Assembly: GCA_014058105.1 (NCBI GenBank)
Contig: JACGCM010002198.1
Span: 1,005,001 to 1,069,000, forward strand
DNA: 64,000 bases
DNA from: Kingdonia uniflora
Taxonomy: Eukaryota; Streptophyta; Magnoliopsida; Ranunculales; Circaeasteraceae
Direction of reading: 5' to 3'
Shown: one piece after another, positions 44,320 through 54,938 of the stretch
How positions within the stretch are numbered: position 1 is the first letter of the stretch
How the letters are laid out: the number at the start of each line of letters is the position of its first letter
The notes under the pieces: generated by a model
The model's database searches: none
Told to the model about the DNA's origin: nothing
What the model saw: only the letters and a program-made list of their open reading frames with translations
Made by a program: the position numbers and the translations under genes

Positions 44320-44832
44320 TTGTTGAATAATGGATAACTTTAATGAAGAAAGTAAGATGCTTGTTGTTGTTGCTTCTTCTTTGGTCGTATTAGGAGTTAC
44401 CACCTACGCAAAATAAATATATACTAGATAGTAGTATAGGTCCTTATTTAAATATGGTTGCTGGGAGAAATGACTATATGAACTCAATTTTATCCACGAC
44501 AGCAAGTGTAAGTCCAAGTTACGTATGATGCAAGGTAAATTCCATCCCCTATGTGGCTACTTAGGTTGAAAGGACTGTTGTGTGATACCATAAATTGTAG
44601 TGTGGAAGAGAAAATGATGCATTTTTAACATATAATTAGCCATAATGTACAATTTTAGGGGGCTGAGGCTTGGTATTTTTGTTCTTAAGAAATGGTTAGT
44701 CGTCAGCTTAATAAAACTCTATCGGCAGTCGTTAAATTTTATAAGTACTTAGTATTTGGATGGGACTACATGAAGAACACCATAACTACAGCTGCTGCAT
44801 GTTGGGATGAGCTTCAATCTGATAAGGTTTAA
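44320..44832 (+). pseudogene. PIF/Harbinger nuclease (HARBI1-like) N-terminal relic
   Basis: Plus-strand pieces with stops: MDNFNEESKMLVVVASSLVV at the start, HIISHNVQF near 44625, and EMVSRQLNKTLSAVVKFYKY near 44690. These follow the plant HARBI1-like pattern MFLxIxxHNVKxR ... ETVSRxFNxVLxAVxxL, the helical region before the DDE core. No DDE part is present. Too broken to be functional. Confidence 0.5.
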
Positions 44833-45045
44833 TCTAATTCTATGTTCTTGCTATTTAATTATTACATTTAACTATTTAATATATTTTCTAGTCATCTATG
44901 AATGTTATCTCCCACTTAAAATGACTACCAAGGTCAAATAAATTACTATTGAGAAATATTTGAGTATAAATAACTATAAGATCATGAGGAATACTGCTAG
45001 GAATATTTTTCAATTAATTCCATCTGCTGCCATATTGCCTTGTTT

Positions 45046-45655
45046 ATGTTATTTTTTCTTAGAAATAGTACATCCTATATGATCAGCAAGCATCCCTAGC
45101 TTATCAAAGACTATTATTAGTAGTGTTATACAATCCCAAGAGGGCTTCTTCTTCACCCTATAGTCAATGATGTATTCTGAATTAGTAGCTATCCATAGCC
45201 TATCTATCTCATTAGTAGTTGCATAATATAGCCCCTCTATCCCTGGCTTTATTCTCATAATACTCAGCTGATTTATAGAGAACAATTGAGCTGAAATCTG
45301 AACACTATCTAGAAATGATTGGCTCTGAAATTTAATAAAACAAGGTTAACGATCTTCCTTAGTTAGGACTATTTTAAATAAAGAAGATGGCATGTGACTA
45401 GATAGGAGGCGGTTTGGATTTTCTTAAGGCATTTCATGCTGCTTTTGAAGAGAATAAATCATTGTTTGATAGCTTCCAAACCATTGAATCTTCAAAGTTT
45501 ACATCAAGAGGAGGACTTTGTAAAATAAGATCCCATATAGCTTTAAGATCCGTAGATCTAATCCTTCAAGTAGGAGTTTTCCAGGCTCCATTTCCATCTC
45601 CAAGTATTTCAACTTTAGAGTTTTGTTACATACCAGATTGAATGGTAATGTTAGA
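45046..45655 (-). pseudogene. LINE-type relic (zf-RVT and RNase H-like)
   Basis: The minus strand at 45640-45410 gives DLKAIWDLILQSPPLDVN, MVWKLSNNDLFSSKAA and NALRKSKPPP, the zinc-binding zf-RVT region after a plant LINE reverse transcriptase. It is followed at 45285-45049 by IDRLWIATNSEYIIDYRV, like the WIATD(S/C) strand of LINE RNase H. A shift and stops separate them. Only the 3' end of a LINE, as is usual for 5'-truncated copies. Confidence 0.55.
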
Positions 45656-45879
45656 GCTGCATTTTTAGCTTAGAATCCCTACATCCAGACATGGATCTTT
45701 CTATATACTAGTTTTCTTACCATTGCCAATTATAATTTTAAAATACAGCAAAGTCCCTTTTTTTAATAAGGGATCTCCATGCCCAAGATGGTTCAGAATG
45801 GAGCTAAACTATAAAATAGGGGTATAGTAGTCCCCATTAAAGAGTGGATAGTAGTCTTGAAAAGAGTTGTAATTATCAT

Positions 45880-46670
45880 ATGGATATATCTACATCATAG
45901 AAACTGCGACCAAGAGAAGTCGATGACTTTGTCAATAGAAAGGAGTTCGCTTCTTCCCATCCTAATGTTGAGAGCTTTATAGAAGACAATTTATTTTCCG
46001 TTGCGGGGGTAACTTCACTGGGCCTATCTTCACCTGGGATAACATCACCGGGAACGAACCAGATGAATTATAGGTTTATAACTAACAAGTAAATGGTTAG
46101 GATCTTCTTATTAGTTTAGGTCAGGAGTGACTTGGTGAAACATATTGGTCATCTCTAAGTCTCTTCTATAGGGAGAGGAATCATTGGTTGCCTTGGTAAC
46201 AAGGGATGTATTTCCGTAAGCATGACATTGTACCAAATGAGTTTTTACTTAAATTGTTGTCACTTAACATCAGGCAAGAAAGGGGGAGCGTAACTCAGAC
46301 AAAATTTAGATGTCAATGAAATCCTTAAGAATATACAATTACCCAAAACGTGTAAAAACCCTGCCCATCAAATACCCAAAAAAATTCTTGATCACGATCG
46401 AGTAATATGGTTTGGTAATTTGAATTATCGAATATTTCTAAGTTACAAAGAAGCTAGGCTTTTGTTGGAGGAGAATGATTGGGATGATCTCCTAGAAAAG
46501 GATCAGCTAAAAATGGAAAAAGAAGTTGGAAGAGTATTTACATAATAGAATGAAGGAAAAATCATATTTGCTCCTACTTATAAATACACACAGAACTCGG
46601 ATACCTATTCAGGAGAAATCCAAAAAGAAACGTAAAACTCGTACAAGGTGTGATAGGATAATATGGTATG
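45880..46670 (+). pseudogene. Type I inositol polyphosphate 5-phosphatase pseudogene, interrupted by element B
   Basis: A single frame with a few stops reads through [70 protein letters not shown] (active form WxGDLNYR), LLLEENDWDDLLEKDQL, IFAPTYKYTQNSDTYSGE and, after a shift, TRCDRIIWY. These are the catalytic-domain motifs of plant enzymes that remove the 5-phosphate from inositol phosphates. The WFGNLNYR change (Asp to Asn) hits the active site. No introns are seen over about 780 bp, suggesting a processed copy. Element B is inserted in the CDRI(I/L)WY motif, and the remainder lies beyond the window. Confidence 0.85.
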
Positions 46671-47296
46671 TGTAATGGCCTAATTATGTAAGCTCGAGAT
46701 GGCTTTAGAATTAACTCTTATACAAATGTTCCTGTGATAAAATCTAATTTTAAAAAGAGAGATGACATAGGTGATTTATCGTGGAAAACTTCTTAATAGG
46801 TAAAAAACCACGACCTCAATTTGAGTATTTTTGTAATAGTCATTTTTATTGCTTGAGGCTGATATCTTATTACAAGTAATCTCTCGACTTAAAAATACTT
46901 GAATCTTGTGAATATGAAGTTTTGAACATTTTTTGAGAATCAAGAAAATATAGTTTTCCTGATGATTTCTCGTGTCTTTTTCTGGGGTCCTTGTCTCTTT
47001 TAAAACTTTTCTTTTATATAGGTCTTCTCCGCAGATCTTCGTCTTGCTAAAGCACGTTCTCCGAATAATGTTGTTAGTGGCGGTTGACTGGATAACTATA
47101 GAATTTATGAGAGACAGGTATCTTTGAATTTCTTAGGCTTTTATGTTTGAGCTCAACCCACATTCTTCATCAGTTTGTGGAGTAGGTGGCAATGCTGACT
47201 GTTAAAGTCATGTATAGAATGCGTAAGTCTGACATGGAGGTAATTCGAACTGGAGACAACTCGATTTGGGGTAAAATCGAGGGGTAGGCCTCTACA
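46671..47296 (-). mobile_element. 3' LTR of element B
   Basis: 626 bp from TGTAATGGCC to GGCCTCTACA, alignable with LTR A over its length. The minus strand has a TATA box (CCTATATAAAAGAAAAG) at about 47006-47022. Confidence 0.9.
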
Positions 47297-47314
47297 ATCG
47301 CCCCCTCACAAATG
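47297..47314 (-). other. Polypurine tract of element B
   Basis: The minus strand reads TTTGTGAGGGGGCGAT before the LTR. Confidence 0.85.
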
Positions 47315-47555
47315 AAGTCACGAGTAGCTTTGGTTGAGAAAGAATATGTGGATATATGGGTTTTCAGGTTTGAAGTTTGAAAATGAAGGAAGAAATGATG
47401 TGGATTTGACTGTGTGGAAAATGCGCATGTTATGGGGGGATATTTTTGCATTAAATGATGATAGGAATACTAATGTACACGTCAGTTAGGATTTGGAGAG
47501 TTTTTTTAATATTGAATGATGACATTTGGGAAAATGTACTTACACATTAAATGTT

Positions 47556-47570
47556 GGGTTATATAAATAG
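47556..47570 (+). promoter_or_regulatory. TATA box upstream of ORF-a, element B
   Basis: GGGTTATATAAATAGTACC, about 70 bp before the ORF-a ATG. Conserved in place in A (degenerate) and C. Confidence 0.6.
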
Positions 47571-47635
47571 TACCTGTACCGAGGTTTATTGCAAAGTACA
47601 TTTGTTTGTTGCCAAATTCTTTGACAGTTTTGACA

Positions 47636-47851
47636 ATGGTGAAGACCTGGAGAATGGTTCTTGAAGAGAGAATTGCTTTTGAGATGCAGAAGTTGAAGTT
47701 GAAATATTTCGGTGATCAGTTCTTGGAGATGCCTACTCTCGTTCCCGTTCCTCCAACGTATCAAGGTATGTCGGAAGATGAAGCGGCTGAAGCTGAGGAA
47801 GATTTTTACTGTATGTGGAGATTTCACCACGTTGTCTTGACAGATGAGTAG
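47636..47851 (+). CDS. ORF-a, conserved small antisense protein (71 aa), element B
   Basis: Intact, same length as in A. MVKTWRMVLEERIAFEMQKL leads to YFGDQFLEMPTLVPVPPTYQ and EAAEAEEDFYCMWRFHHVVL. Differences from A are mostly conservative while MVKT, YFGxQ, EMPT, EAExDFYxMWxF and VL are kept, which suggests past selection on the protein. The TAG stop is at the same column as A's, and similarity continues beyond it (VKDKV). Function unknown. Confidence 0.6.
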   Translation: MVKTWRMVLEERIAFEMQKLKLKYFGDQFLEMPTLVPVPPTYQGMSEDEAAEAEEDFYCMWRFHHVVLTDE

Positions 47852-48801
47852 TGTTAAGTTTATCTCCGTATCCTTGTGAAAGACAAGGTCGGGGAGGCAG
47901 ATGCGGGATTCAGTATAACTGCGGGGCGGTTGCGCCGATGTCTTGCATAGGTCTGGATTCTAAAGCCAAGCTCTCTTCATCTATACCAACTCTGCAGAGG
48001 TGGTGGTTATTGAAGAGGAGGTAATAGTAATAGAGGATGAAGATGGAGAATAGAAATTTTCTTCTGTACTTCCATCATTTTTTGGCGCTGGAAGAACTTA
48101 TATTTGAAGAGTGGGTTCAAGCACGGAGTCCTTTTCTTTAATGGACAGAATTCATCCAAACTGAGATTTTAGTCAGTGTAAGATGGTGTGAAAGAAGAAG
48201 GACCCATGGTAACTTCCAATGCCTACTTTGTATCAAAGGATTCTTAGGGTGAAACATCACTAAAGTTGGATAAACTGAAGGATTTGATGTTTTGGAGTGC
48301 CTGATGTCGGAGTACTTGAAAGACTTGTTATATGTAAAAGCTCTTGACAACTTGATATATGTAAAGTACCTGATGCTAGAGTTCTTAAAAGACTTATTAT
48401 CTATAAAGTACTTGCAATTTGTATTCAAGCTGAATAAAATTTACTATTAAAACTCTGTGTTGATATATGTTTAAAGTAACTCTAGAAATAGAGTTATGAA
48501 TGATCCTAAGATTTATGAATATAGTTAGAATGTTATGTATGAGATTAGAACGTACAACTTGGTTATAATAATTGAGCTGCAATATGAAATTCTTGCAATA
48601 TATGATGTTCAACCTGGGGGCTGATATTTTGGGGAGAGAGAAAAATGTAGAAGTTTTAGGAAGGGGAACTCGAGCTCAGAGAGGTCATCCCGAAAAATTA
48701 GATTTGGAAAGAATAACTCGATATGGAATAGGTCAAATTAACAGAGGTTGATAAGGAGAGATATGTTCAGATAACTTTTCTCAAGATACTAGGGTTTTCT
48801 G

Positions 48802-48812
48802 TTATAAAAGAA
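48802..48812 (+). promoter_or_regulatory. TATA box upstream of ORF-b, element B
   Basis: CTGTTATAAAAGAAAAGG, about 100 bp before the ORF-b ATG at 48909. The stretch 47852-48800 between ORF-a and this box has no recognisable coding content; 48240-48420 holds short ACTTGxAAGACTTxTTAT-type direct repeats. Confidence 0.55.
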
Positions 48813-48908
48813 AAGGATAATACCACAAACTATGGGGGATCCGTAGTAGTCTAGAATATTGTATAAAATAGGGGGAAATAAACTTTAAACAGGTGGAAGA
48901 GCATAGAC

Positions 48909-49250
48909 ATGGTGTGGACTCGAACTGAGTGAATTTGTTATGCCGCTGAGGGGCGGTTGGCGATAAAGATAGCTGAAGTGCGGGAGTGGATTTTTGGTTT
49001 GTTGGACTACGATGCTGACTGCCAGTGAGGGAGGTTCAACTTGAAGGTTTAGATTGGATGGGTAGGGAATTGGAGTATGAACTTCGTTTCTATGAGGAGC
49101 TTTTTCAGGAAATAATGGTGCACATCCTGCAGCTCGAAAAGATGTTGTGAGATTAATTGCTAAAGAGGATATCGAACTGGAAGATGTAAGAATTGCTGGA
49201 GGCCAACTGATCGGATGTGCTTCATCAAGACATCAGAGGTATTTTAGGTG
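48909..49250 (+). pseudogene. ORF-b, antisense protein relic, element B
   Basis: From ATG at 48909: MVWTRTE, a TGA, then AAEGRLAIKIAEVREWIF and GLLDYDAD, matching A's ORF-b column by column. Later parts (GRELEYEL against REYEIGHH) survive in other frames. At least two indels and several stops. Confidence 0.6.
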
Positions 49251-49551
49251 TAATTATATGTGAGGTGAATAAAGTGAATGGAAATAGGTGGGTATGAATG
49301 TATGTAATAGGTTTAAATAATTGGCGATGAAATGAAACAAGAATAAAGCTTGAATCGATCCTTTATTATTGAGAATGATGTTTGTGACTGTTGCAAAAAA
49401 AGATTTTAATATTTTTGAAAATTTTGGGAGCTTTGGAAATGGTGTCAGTAGTTCTATAAGTTGAAGTAAGAATAGAAAAAACAGGGAGCTTCTGGCTTTG
49501 TCCCTTACGTAAAAGCTGTGTAAACCCGATTGCGTATAAGTGTGAGTCATC

Positions 49552-49987
49552 ATGAGTGTGCGGAGGCCAAAGGGAGATTTGGAAAATATAAATGAAAATA
49601 GAATAAATTATAGAGTAAAGGTTAATGATGGGAAAATCTTTTTACCAAAAAGGTACAAGACGTCTAACATTGACAGTGAAAGGGATGCCTTGGTTCCAAA
49701 AGGGAGAATGGCTCGTGCGAGGCTTAATAACTGCCAGCAGTTATAGAGAGAAAATATAAATAATGTTTCATCTTCATCATTCAAACGTTTCTCAACTTCT
49801 GAAAACTTGAAGAGCAGTAAGAGAGGAAGGAAAAGAAATAGCAGAGACTCTCGTAAGGAATTAATTGAGATTGATCAACAGTGAAAGCGTGAGAGAGTTG
49901 CCGAGACTGAGTTACGAAGGTGGTTATTCAGCAGCGTTGTGAGGAAAGGATTTGGAACTGTATCAGAATCACAGTTCGACATAGAAG
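49552..49987 (+). pseudogene. ORF-c, antisense basic protein exon, element B
   Basis: From ATG at 49552: MSVRRPKGDLENINENRINY, VNDGKIFLPKRYKTSNID and MARARLNNCQQL, then TAG. A reading frame continues in alignment with A (SSSFKRFSTSENLKSSKRGR) to a splice-like AAG/GTGAG at 49987; the acceptor GTATGTAG lies at about 50165. Very basic, Ser-rich; possible nucleic-acid binding is inference from composition. Confidence 0.55.
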
Positions 49988-50222
49988 GTGAGTAGCGGAT
50001 TTGTGATGTTTTGTTTTAAAGATTACATTCTATATTAGGCAAATCTAAAAATTACTATTGACAGTAATCTATAATAACATGTTTGATATATGATATATGA
50101 AAGATATATGTATATGGGCGATATATATGTAAAATGTAATGATGGATATCTGGACCTGTATGTAGGTTGACCGTGAGGAGTATTGTATATGATCAAACCC
50201 TTATCTGTAGAGTTGTAGTGAT

Positions 50223-50983
50223 ATGGACATTTCACCTATTAATGAGGCGTTGATCTCGGGTCGATCCGATTCCGAGATTGTAATGTTTGATAGGGAGGAA
50301 GATATAGGGGTTGATCAATTTCTAGATTTCCCTAGAAAATTGGTAACCTATCCTCTAAATTTTGATGCGTTCAAAGAGATTTGTAAAGCAAAGACTTCTG
50401 TACGAGGAAGATGGGGTAGTTATATATAACATGCCGATATGCATTTTAGGAGTTGTATTGCTAGATCTGGGGAGGAATACTTCTTTCTTTTGGCTGATTT
50501 TGAGAAGGAGAAGAGAGATAGGGGTTTAAATGGATCGATCTCTATGGAGTATTTTGATGGGGACGTCTAGGGTGACCTGGCATAAGGTTTTTTGTATTAC
50601 CTATCCCAGTTGGAGTACGGGTTGAGTCTTCCCCTCAACAATCTGGCGAAAGGGATTATGAACATTATCAGGGGATGTCCTATTCAGTTGAATGGGAATA
50701 TGTGGGAGTTAATAAATGTTTGTGAATTTCTGAATAAGCTGTGGGAGAAGGATGAGAGTGAGAGGAGGATATCTTCTGAGTATGTTTTGCATGTTTTATG
50801 GGGTAAAAAACTTTTTAGCAAGTAGAGGGGAATATTTTTCCGCGAGCTCGACTCGGCCTCATTTCTTCGATATGAACTCAGCAGGTTGAGCATGGAATGA
50901 TAATATGATATGGGTGAAGGGTGATTGCCTTTAGAGAGATAACGAAGAACCCATGGAACTTCTGTATAGAACTGTAAAATAAA
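50223..50983 (+). pseudogene. ORF-d exon 1, Transposase_28-like, element B
   Basis: From ATG at 50223: MDISPINEALISGRSDSE, FLDFPRKLVTYPLNFDAF, EEYFFLLADFEKEK, then the core YLSQLEYGLSLPLNNLAKGI and IQLNGNMWELINVCEFLN, which is open for 77 codons at 50592-50822. The W in GNMWE is intact here but TAG in A. Ends at a GT donor (50984). The intron holds CACTA2 and exon 2 follows at 58441. Confidence 0.7.
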
Positions 50984-51069
50984 GTAAGTATAATAATATA
51001 TAATATATAGATTGATATGCTGAAATTGTATGTTGCTCTGCTGATTTTATCACTAAACAAAATCAACTT

Positions 51070-51300
51070 TTTACTTCATTTAATTCACGTCATTTATTGG
51101 GAAGTGACATAAAAAGTCCAATTTTACGTTATTTTCTCGTAATTGTTTATGATACATTGTCATTCTCCAAAAAATGACTTTATTTCCTGTGTTTTTCTGT
51201 ATGACGTCAATTTTGACAGTGACGTAAAAGCAAAAATATCATTTACGTGAGCATTTACGTCATTTATCTTCAATTGACGAGATTCGTTTATGTAATCTTA
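51070..51300. repeat. Left subterminal repeats of CACTA2
   Basis: Repeated (T)TTACGTCATTTA / TGACGTAAA motifs in both orientations, as at the right end (58090-58421). Likely transposase-binding sites by analogy with En/Spm. Confidence 0.7.
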
Positions 51301-53060
51301 CGACTAGGATGTTTTGGTCTACTGGAATATATGATGAATCTTCTATTTTTCTCCCCATTTACTTGAATTTGTCTGCGCCGTATATGTTTCGAAAGTACTC
51401 TCTCTCCCCAACATTAGTTTATCTATCCAAAGTTTAATTGCTATAACGAAGTACTAGATTGTTTAGAACTAGTATTCATTCGAGCTCTCATCAAGGATCG
51501 GTGTAGATGAAGTAATTGAGTAGCTATAAATAAGGGTTCAATTCTCTCTCTCTCTCTCTTAATTTAGGGCTCTCTCCTGTTTGACACACACATGCACATA
51601 CTCTCGATTTAGGTTTTAATTACTCCATTAATCTCTCTATCAATAAGGGCTTTAACTGTTCCCCATAATCAACACTCTGCCTCTATATATGTATTTGTAT
51701 CTGTATCCCATAGTGGTTGAGAAAAATTCATCTCCTAATTCTTCCTATATGAAGCTTCTCCTTGACTTATTGATCTTTGTTTTGTGAGTGAGTATAATTA
51801 GAGGGTAGTAAGGTATGTTAGTGAAGTGCAATTCATTTTCTTCTTGCTTTATTGCAATGGTGGAATTTCATTGCTATTGTTGGTATCATGTATAAGGAGG
51901 ACTTTCTTGTAATGAGTTTATCTCGGCCTTTTACATTTTTTTTATTTCTTCTGGAATTGCATATTCTTGTAATTTTCATTAGTATTTTTCTGGAGTATTT
52001 TTGTGTGTGTGTTGTATTCACCTATCTAAGATGCAATTTCAGGCAACCAAAAGAGGTCGTTGGTGTTTGCAGACACTTTGGATGGGGAATGGGAGAATGA
52101 TGGCATGCCATGGCTTTGGTAATTTCTTGAACCATATCTAATACCTTAAGAGAATATAATTAAAATTTTCCGCAATTATTTATATGCATTATCTAGTCAT
52201 TGGCGTAAATTACCTCAAGGTTGCCCATTAATCTTCTAGGACACTAGTATGTGCTTATGATCAAAACCTTTGTCCGTCTTTGATGAGATGGAGTAGTGGG
52301 TTTGGTCGAGGTCACATTGAGCCTCCTTTCATTTAGGTACAGTGTTGCTCCATGAAATGATATTGTGTTAATTCTAAAATTGGATTTTTCATTATTTATG
52401 CAAATGGCTATGTGAAGGCCGGGGAATGTTGGAAAATAAAACACTTCTACCAGGCTATATTTGTCACTGATGCAAGGCGCCTAGTAATTTTTAATTTTTG
52501 CATATTATTGTGATATTTTCAATGGATCTATGAAAAGGTGCTCAATGGTTTCTTTGTGAAATTCAGGACATCTTATTTAGCATTGCATAAAAAATTGGTG
52601 ATCCAAATTGTGACATTAAAGGAGTTAAGCTCCCAAATGGAATTCCAATGCCAATGTTAGTTGCTACCCTAAATGGCTTTAATGCATTACCAAACTGCAC
52701 CTTATCTATTCTCAAGACGGATGAGTAAGTTATTTTTATTGTCTTACATAAGGAGTACTCCTCGTAGTCTTTCTTTCTTTGTGGATTATTTTTAAAAGGA
52801 TATTTACTTTAATTTTTTTCCAATTCAAAATAGGGCTGCATTTGATAAGGAACTGGAAGGAAGTAATGAAGGGTGTTGTGATGACAAGCAAGTGTTGCTT
52901 TAATAGCTTCTATGAAAAATGTTAGTGTTCTATTCCGTTTGAACTTATGCAATTTCTACTTGCAATTCAAATAGTTTATATCCTCGTGCTTTTAATTCTC
53001 TTCCTTGCAATTCAGGAATGCACATCTAATTGCAGCAATGGTAATCATATAAATAATTCC
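51300..53060. other. CACTA2 interior, possible captured gene, unidentified
   Basis: Contains a (CT)n run at 51541-51560, leader-like sequence, and at about 52600-52730 a frame coding for GDPNCDIKGVKLPNGIPMPM and NALPNCTLSILKTDE, then an intron-like stretch. I do not recognise the protein; exon-like blocks suggest a captured host gene. Confidence 0.35.
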
Positions 53061-53068
53061 AGGTTTCC

Positions 53069-53452
53069 ATGTTGGAAAAGGAGTATCTAGACTCAAGCAG
53101 AGAAGCTGAAGTTGGTTTATATGGCTCTTTCGAAGACATTAACAGAGATTGGGTCACCGATCCAGCTTTGTATTCTGCAATGCACTTAGAGGAGTCAGTT
53201 ACCCAACATAAGTTAGGAAATGATGACTGTGATCTATGCCTAGAAGAACCTTCAAAAAGGAAATACAACTCTTGTATGGTTGTACGTGGGCGCAACACCC
53301 CAGTTAGGAATATACATGAAAATCATACATTCAGAGGCAATTATGGAGGTGCATTTGTAACAAGTAGCAGCTCATACACGTCAGGAGAACAATATCTGGA
53401 TCAAAGTGAGAAGAAAACTTGTAAAATTAGTATGGGTTTCACTTTAAAGTGA
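53069..53452 (+). CDS. Unknown ORF (127 aa) within CACTA2
   Basis: Open plus-strand frame MLEKEYLDSSREAEVGLYGS to KISMGFTLK. Polar, Cys-containing (DDCDLCLEEPSKRK), low predicted structure, no recognised domain. Preceded by a splice-like CAATTCAG and near the other captured fragments, so it may be an exon of a captured gene, not a gene of the element. Confidence 0.3.
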   Translation: MLEKEYLDSSREAEVGLYGSFEDINRDWVTDPALYSAMHLEESVTQHKLGNDDCDLCLEEPSKRKYNSCMVVRGRNTPVRNIHENHTFRGNYGGAFVTSSSSYTSGEQYLDQSEKKTCKISMGFTLK

Positions 53453-53719
53453 AGCTTCTGATGGATTACTGTACACATAAAAAAATTAACCATTTTATTT
53501 TTGTACACATCAAAAGCTTTTAAACTACACTTCAAACTTCTGATGGATTAGTATAATTTTTGCAGCTTAATGGGAGCAGTTACATCATATATGTGGAGGA
53601 AGAGGTAGTTGGCACACGTCTCCTAATTGATGGATGGACTTGCTTATTACAGGCACCATTCGATGGTTACTTCTGTATTTTTTCTCTATTGTGGTCCAAA
53701 GATTAGGATATACCAAGAA

Positions 53720-53850
53720 AAATTATTATTATTATTATTACACGATGATCTCTGAACCTTGTTATCACTTGTATGGTGCCGAGTATTCCAAATTTCAAAC
53801 TCAAGAAATTCAGCTTACAATATTATTATTACACGATAATCTCTAAACCT
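53720..53850. repeat. (ATT)n microsatellites with a local duplication
   Basis: ATTATTATTATTATTATTAC at about 53721 and TATTATTATTACACGAT at 53821, each followed by ACACGATxATCTCTxAACCT: a duplicated segment of about 100 bp. Confidence 0.75.
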
Positions 53851-53937
53851 TGTTATCTTTATCTAGGCTGATTGAAAGTTAGTCATGAGATCCATCTTGT
53901 TGTTATCAGAATGATCATGACCCGTTGAAGTTTATAC

Positions 53938-53965
53938 ACTACAACAAACAGGGTATCATTGGTGA
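53938..53965 (+). repeat. Internal CACTA-like terminus in CACTA2
   Basis: CACTACAACAAACAGGGTAT closely resembles the reverse of the element's own right end (CACTACAACAAATATGGG). Either a second CACTA insertion or the boundary of an internal duplication; no facing partner other than the 58421 end was seen. Confidence 0.45.
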
Positions 53966-53996
53966 TTAACATGCCAAGGTCGTTGTCCGCTTATGT

Positions 53997-54452
53997 GTGA
54001 TTCTCGGTTCGGTCCTTCTGCAGAAGACTGATCGAAGATGGGATAAGTGTATAAATATGAAGGGAAGTGATTTTTTTTCTCAGGGTAAAAAAAACTTGAC
54101 ATATGAACATTTTATCAAAGCTTTCTTTCTTTTGGGGTGCCATTTTGGATTTTATGAATATGTATCTTCACTTTTGGTGCCTTTTGACTATCTTGGATTA
54201 TTTTATGGTCTTTTTCAATACCATCAAAGGAACTTAGGTATCAGAATGCTGAGGCGAGGTTCAGAAGTTTTCATGGCATTTAACACTTTATGTTATTGGT
54301 TGGATGCTATATATGAGTTAAGCGCAAGTAAAGCAGATTACCTTGTGTTCGATATTGGTGGTGGTATTCTTTATTGTGCTTATTCCTTTATGGCAACGGG
54401 ATTGGTGAGATTTGAAAATCATCTTTTGAAAAGAAATATGTTGTTGGCCTGA
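53997..54452 (+). CDS. Unknown ORF (151 aa), hydrophobic segments, within CACTA2
   Basis: Open frame with two hydrophobic stretches (FFLLGCHFGFYEYVSSLLV; YLVFDIGGGILYCAYSFMA). No family recognised. It lies just after the internal CACTA-like terminus and just before the E3-ligase fragment. Could be chance or part of a captured gene. Confidence 0.25.
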   Translation: MILGSVLLQKTDRRWDKCINMKGSDFFSQGKKNLTYEHFIKAFFLLGCHFGFYEYVSSLLVPFDYLGLFYGLFQYHQRNLGIRMLRRGSEVFMAFNTLCYWLDAIYELSASKADYLVFDIGGGILYCAYSFMATGLVRFENHLLKRNMLLA

Positions 54453-54521
54453 TGTATTAGTTTTCTTTGTTTGATTTTTGGTATTTAGTTTTTGTTGTTT
54501 TTCCCATGGGATTGTATTTTA

Positions 54522-54938
54522 TCTTCCATCTTGAAAGAGTTTGGTAACTATATCAAAGTCCAGGAAGAAAACATTTTGAAAGGAGTGAGGGAGTTGAAGC
54601 AGAGGCACATACTTGTTTTTTTTAGTGCGATAGAGAAAAGAGTGGGAAAGAAGCTGAGGGAGAAAGACATGGAGATTGATAACATGAATCATAAGAACAA
54701 GGAACTCGTGGATAGAATTAAACAAGTATCACTGAAAGCTCAGTCGTGGCATAACAGAGCAAAGTATAATGAGTCAATGGTGAATGTCTTGAAGAACAAT
54801 CTAAGGCAAGCCATGGCACAAGGTACTGACCAGAGAAAAGAAGGCTGCAAGGATAGCGAAGTCGACGATGGATCTTCTTACGTTGATCCGAATAATCACT
54901 TGGGAATTATACAACCGGATGGGTCTCATATGAAATGA
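54522..54938 (+). pseudogene. Captured BOI/SBP1-type RING E3 ligase fragment (coiled coil, no RING)
   Basis: Open frame of 148 codons whose part from KEFGNYIKVQEENILKGVRE onward matches the conserved region of BOI-related/S-RNase-binding-protein-1 E3 ligases: RHILVFFSAIEKRVGKKLRE, KDMEIDNMNHKNKELVDRIK, AQSWHNRAKYNESMVNVLKN, GCKDSEVDDGSSYVDPNN. In that family this coiled coil precedes a C-terminal RING; here the frame ends in an unrelated tail and no RING follows to 55660. The first about 10 codons from the ATG at 54492 look foreign. Captured by CACTA2; an unmodified long frame is notable, but function is unlikely without the RING. Confidence 0.8.

Noticed and set aside
47540..47830. 96-codon minus-strand ORF
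   Set aside because: Shadow of ORF-a of B.
49254..49553. 99-codon minus-strand ORF in element B
   Set aside because: Lies in the spacer between ORF-b and ORF-c with Phe/Leu-rich product from AT-rich DNA; no counterpart in A.
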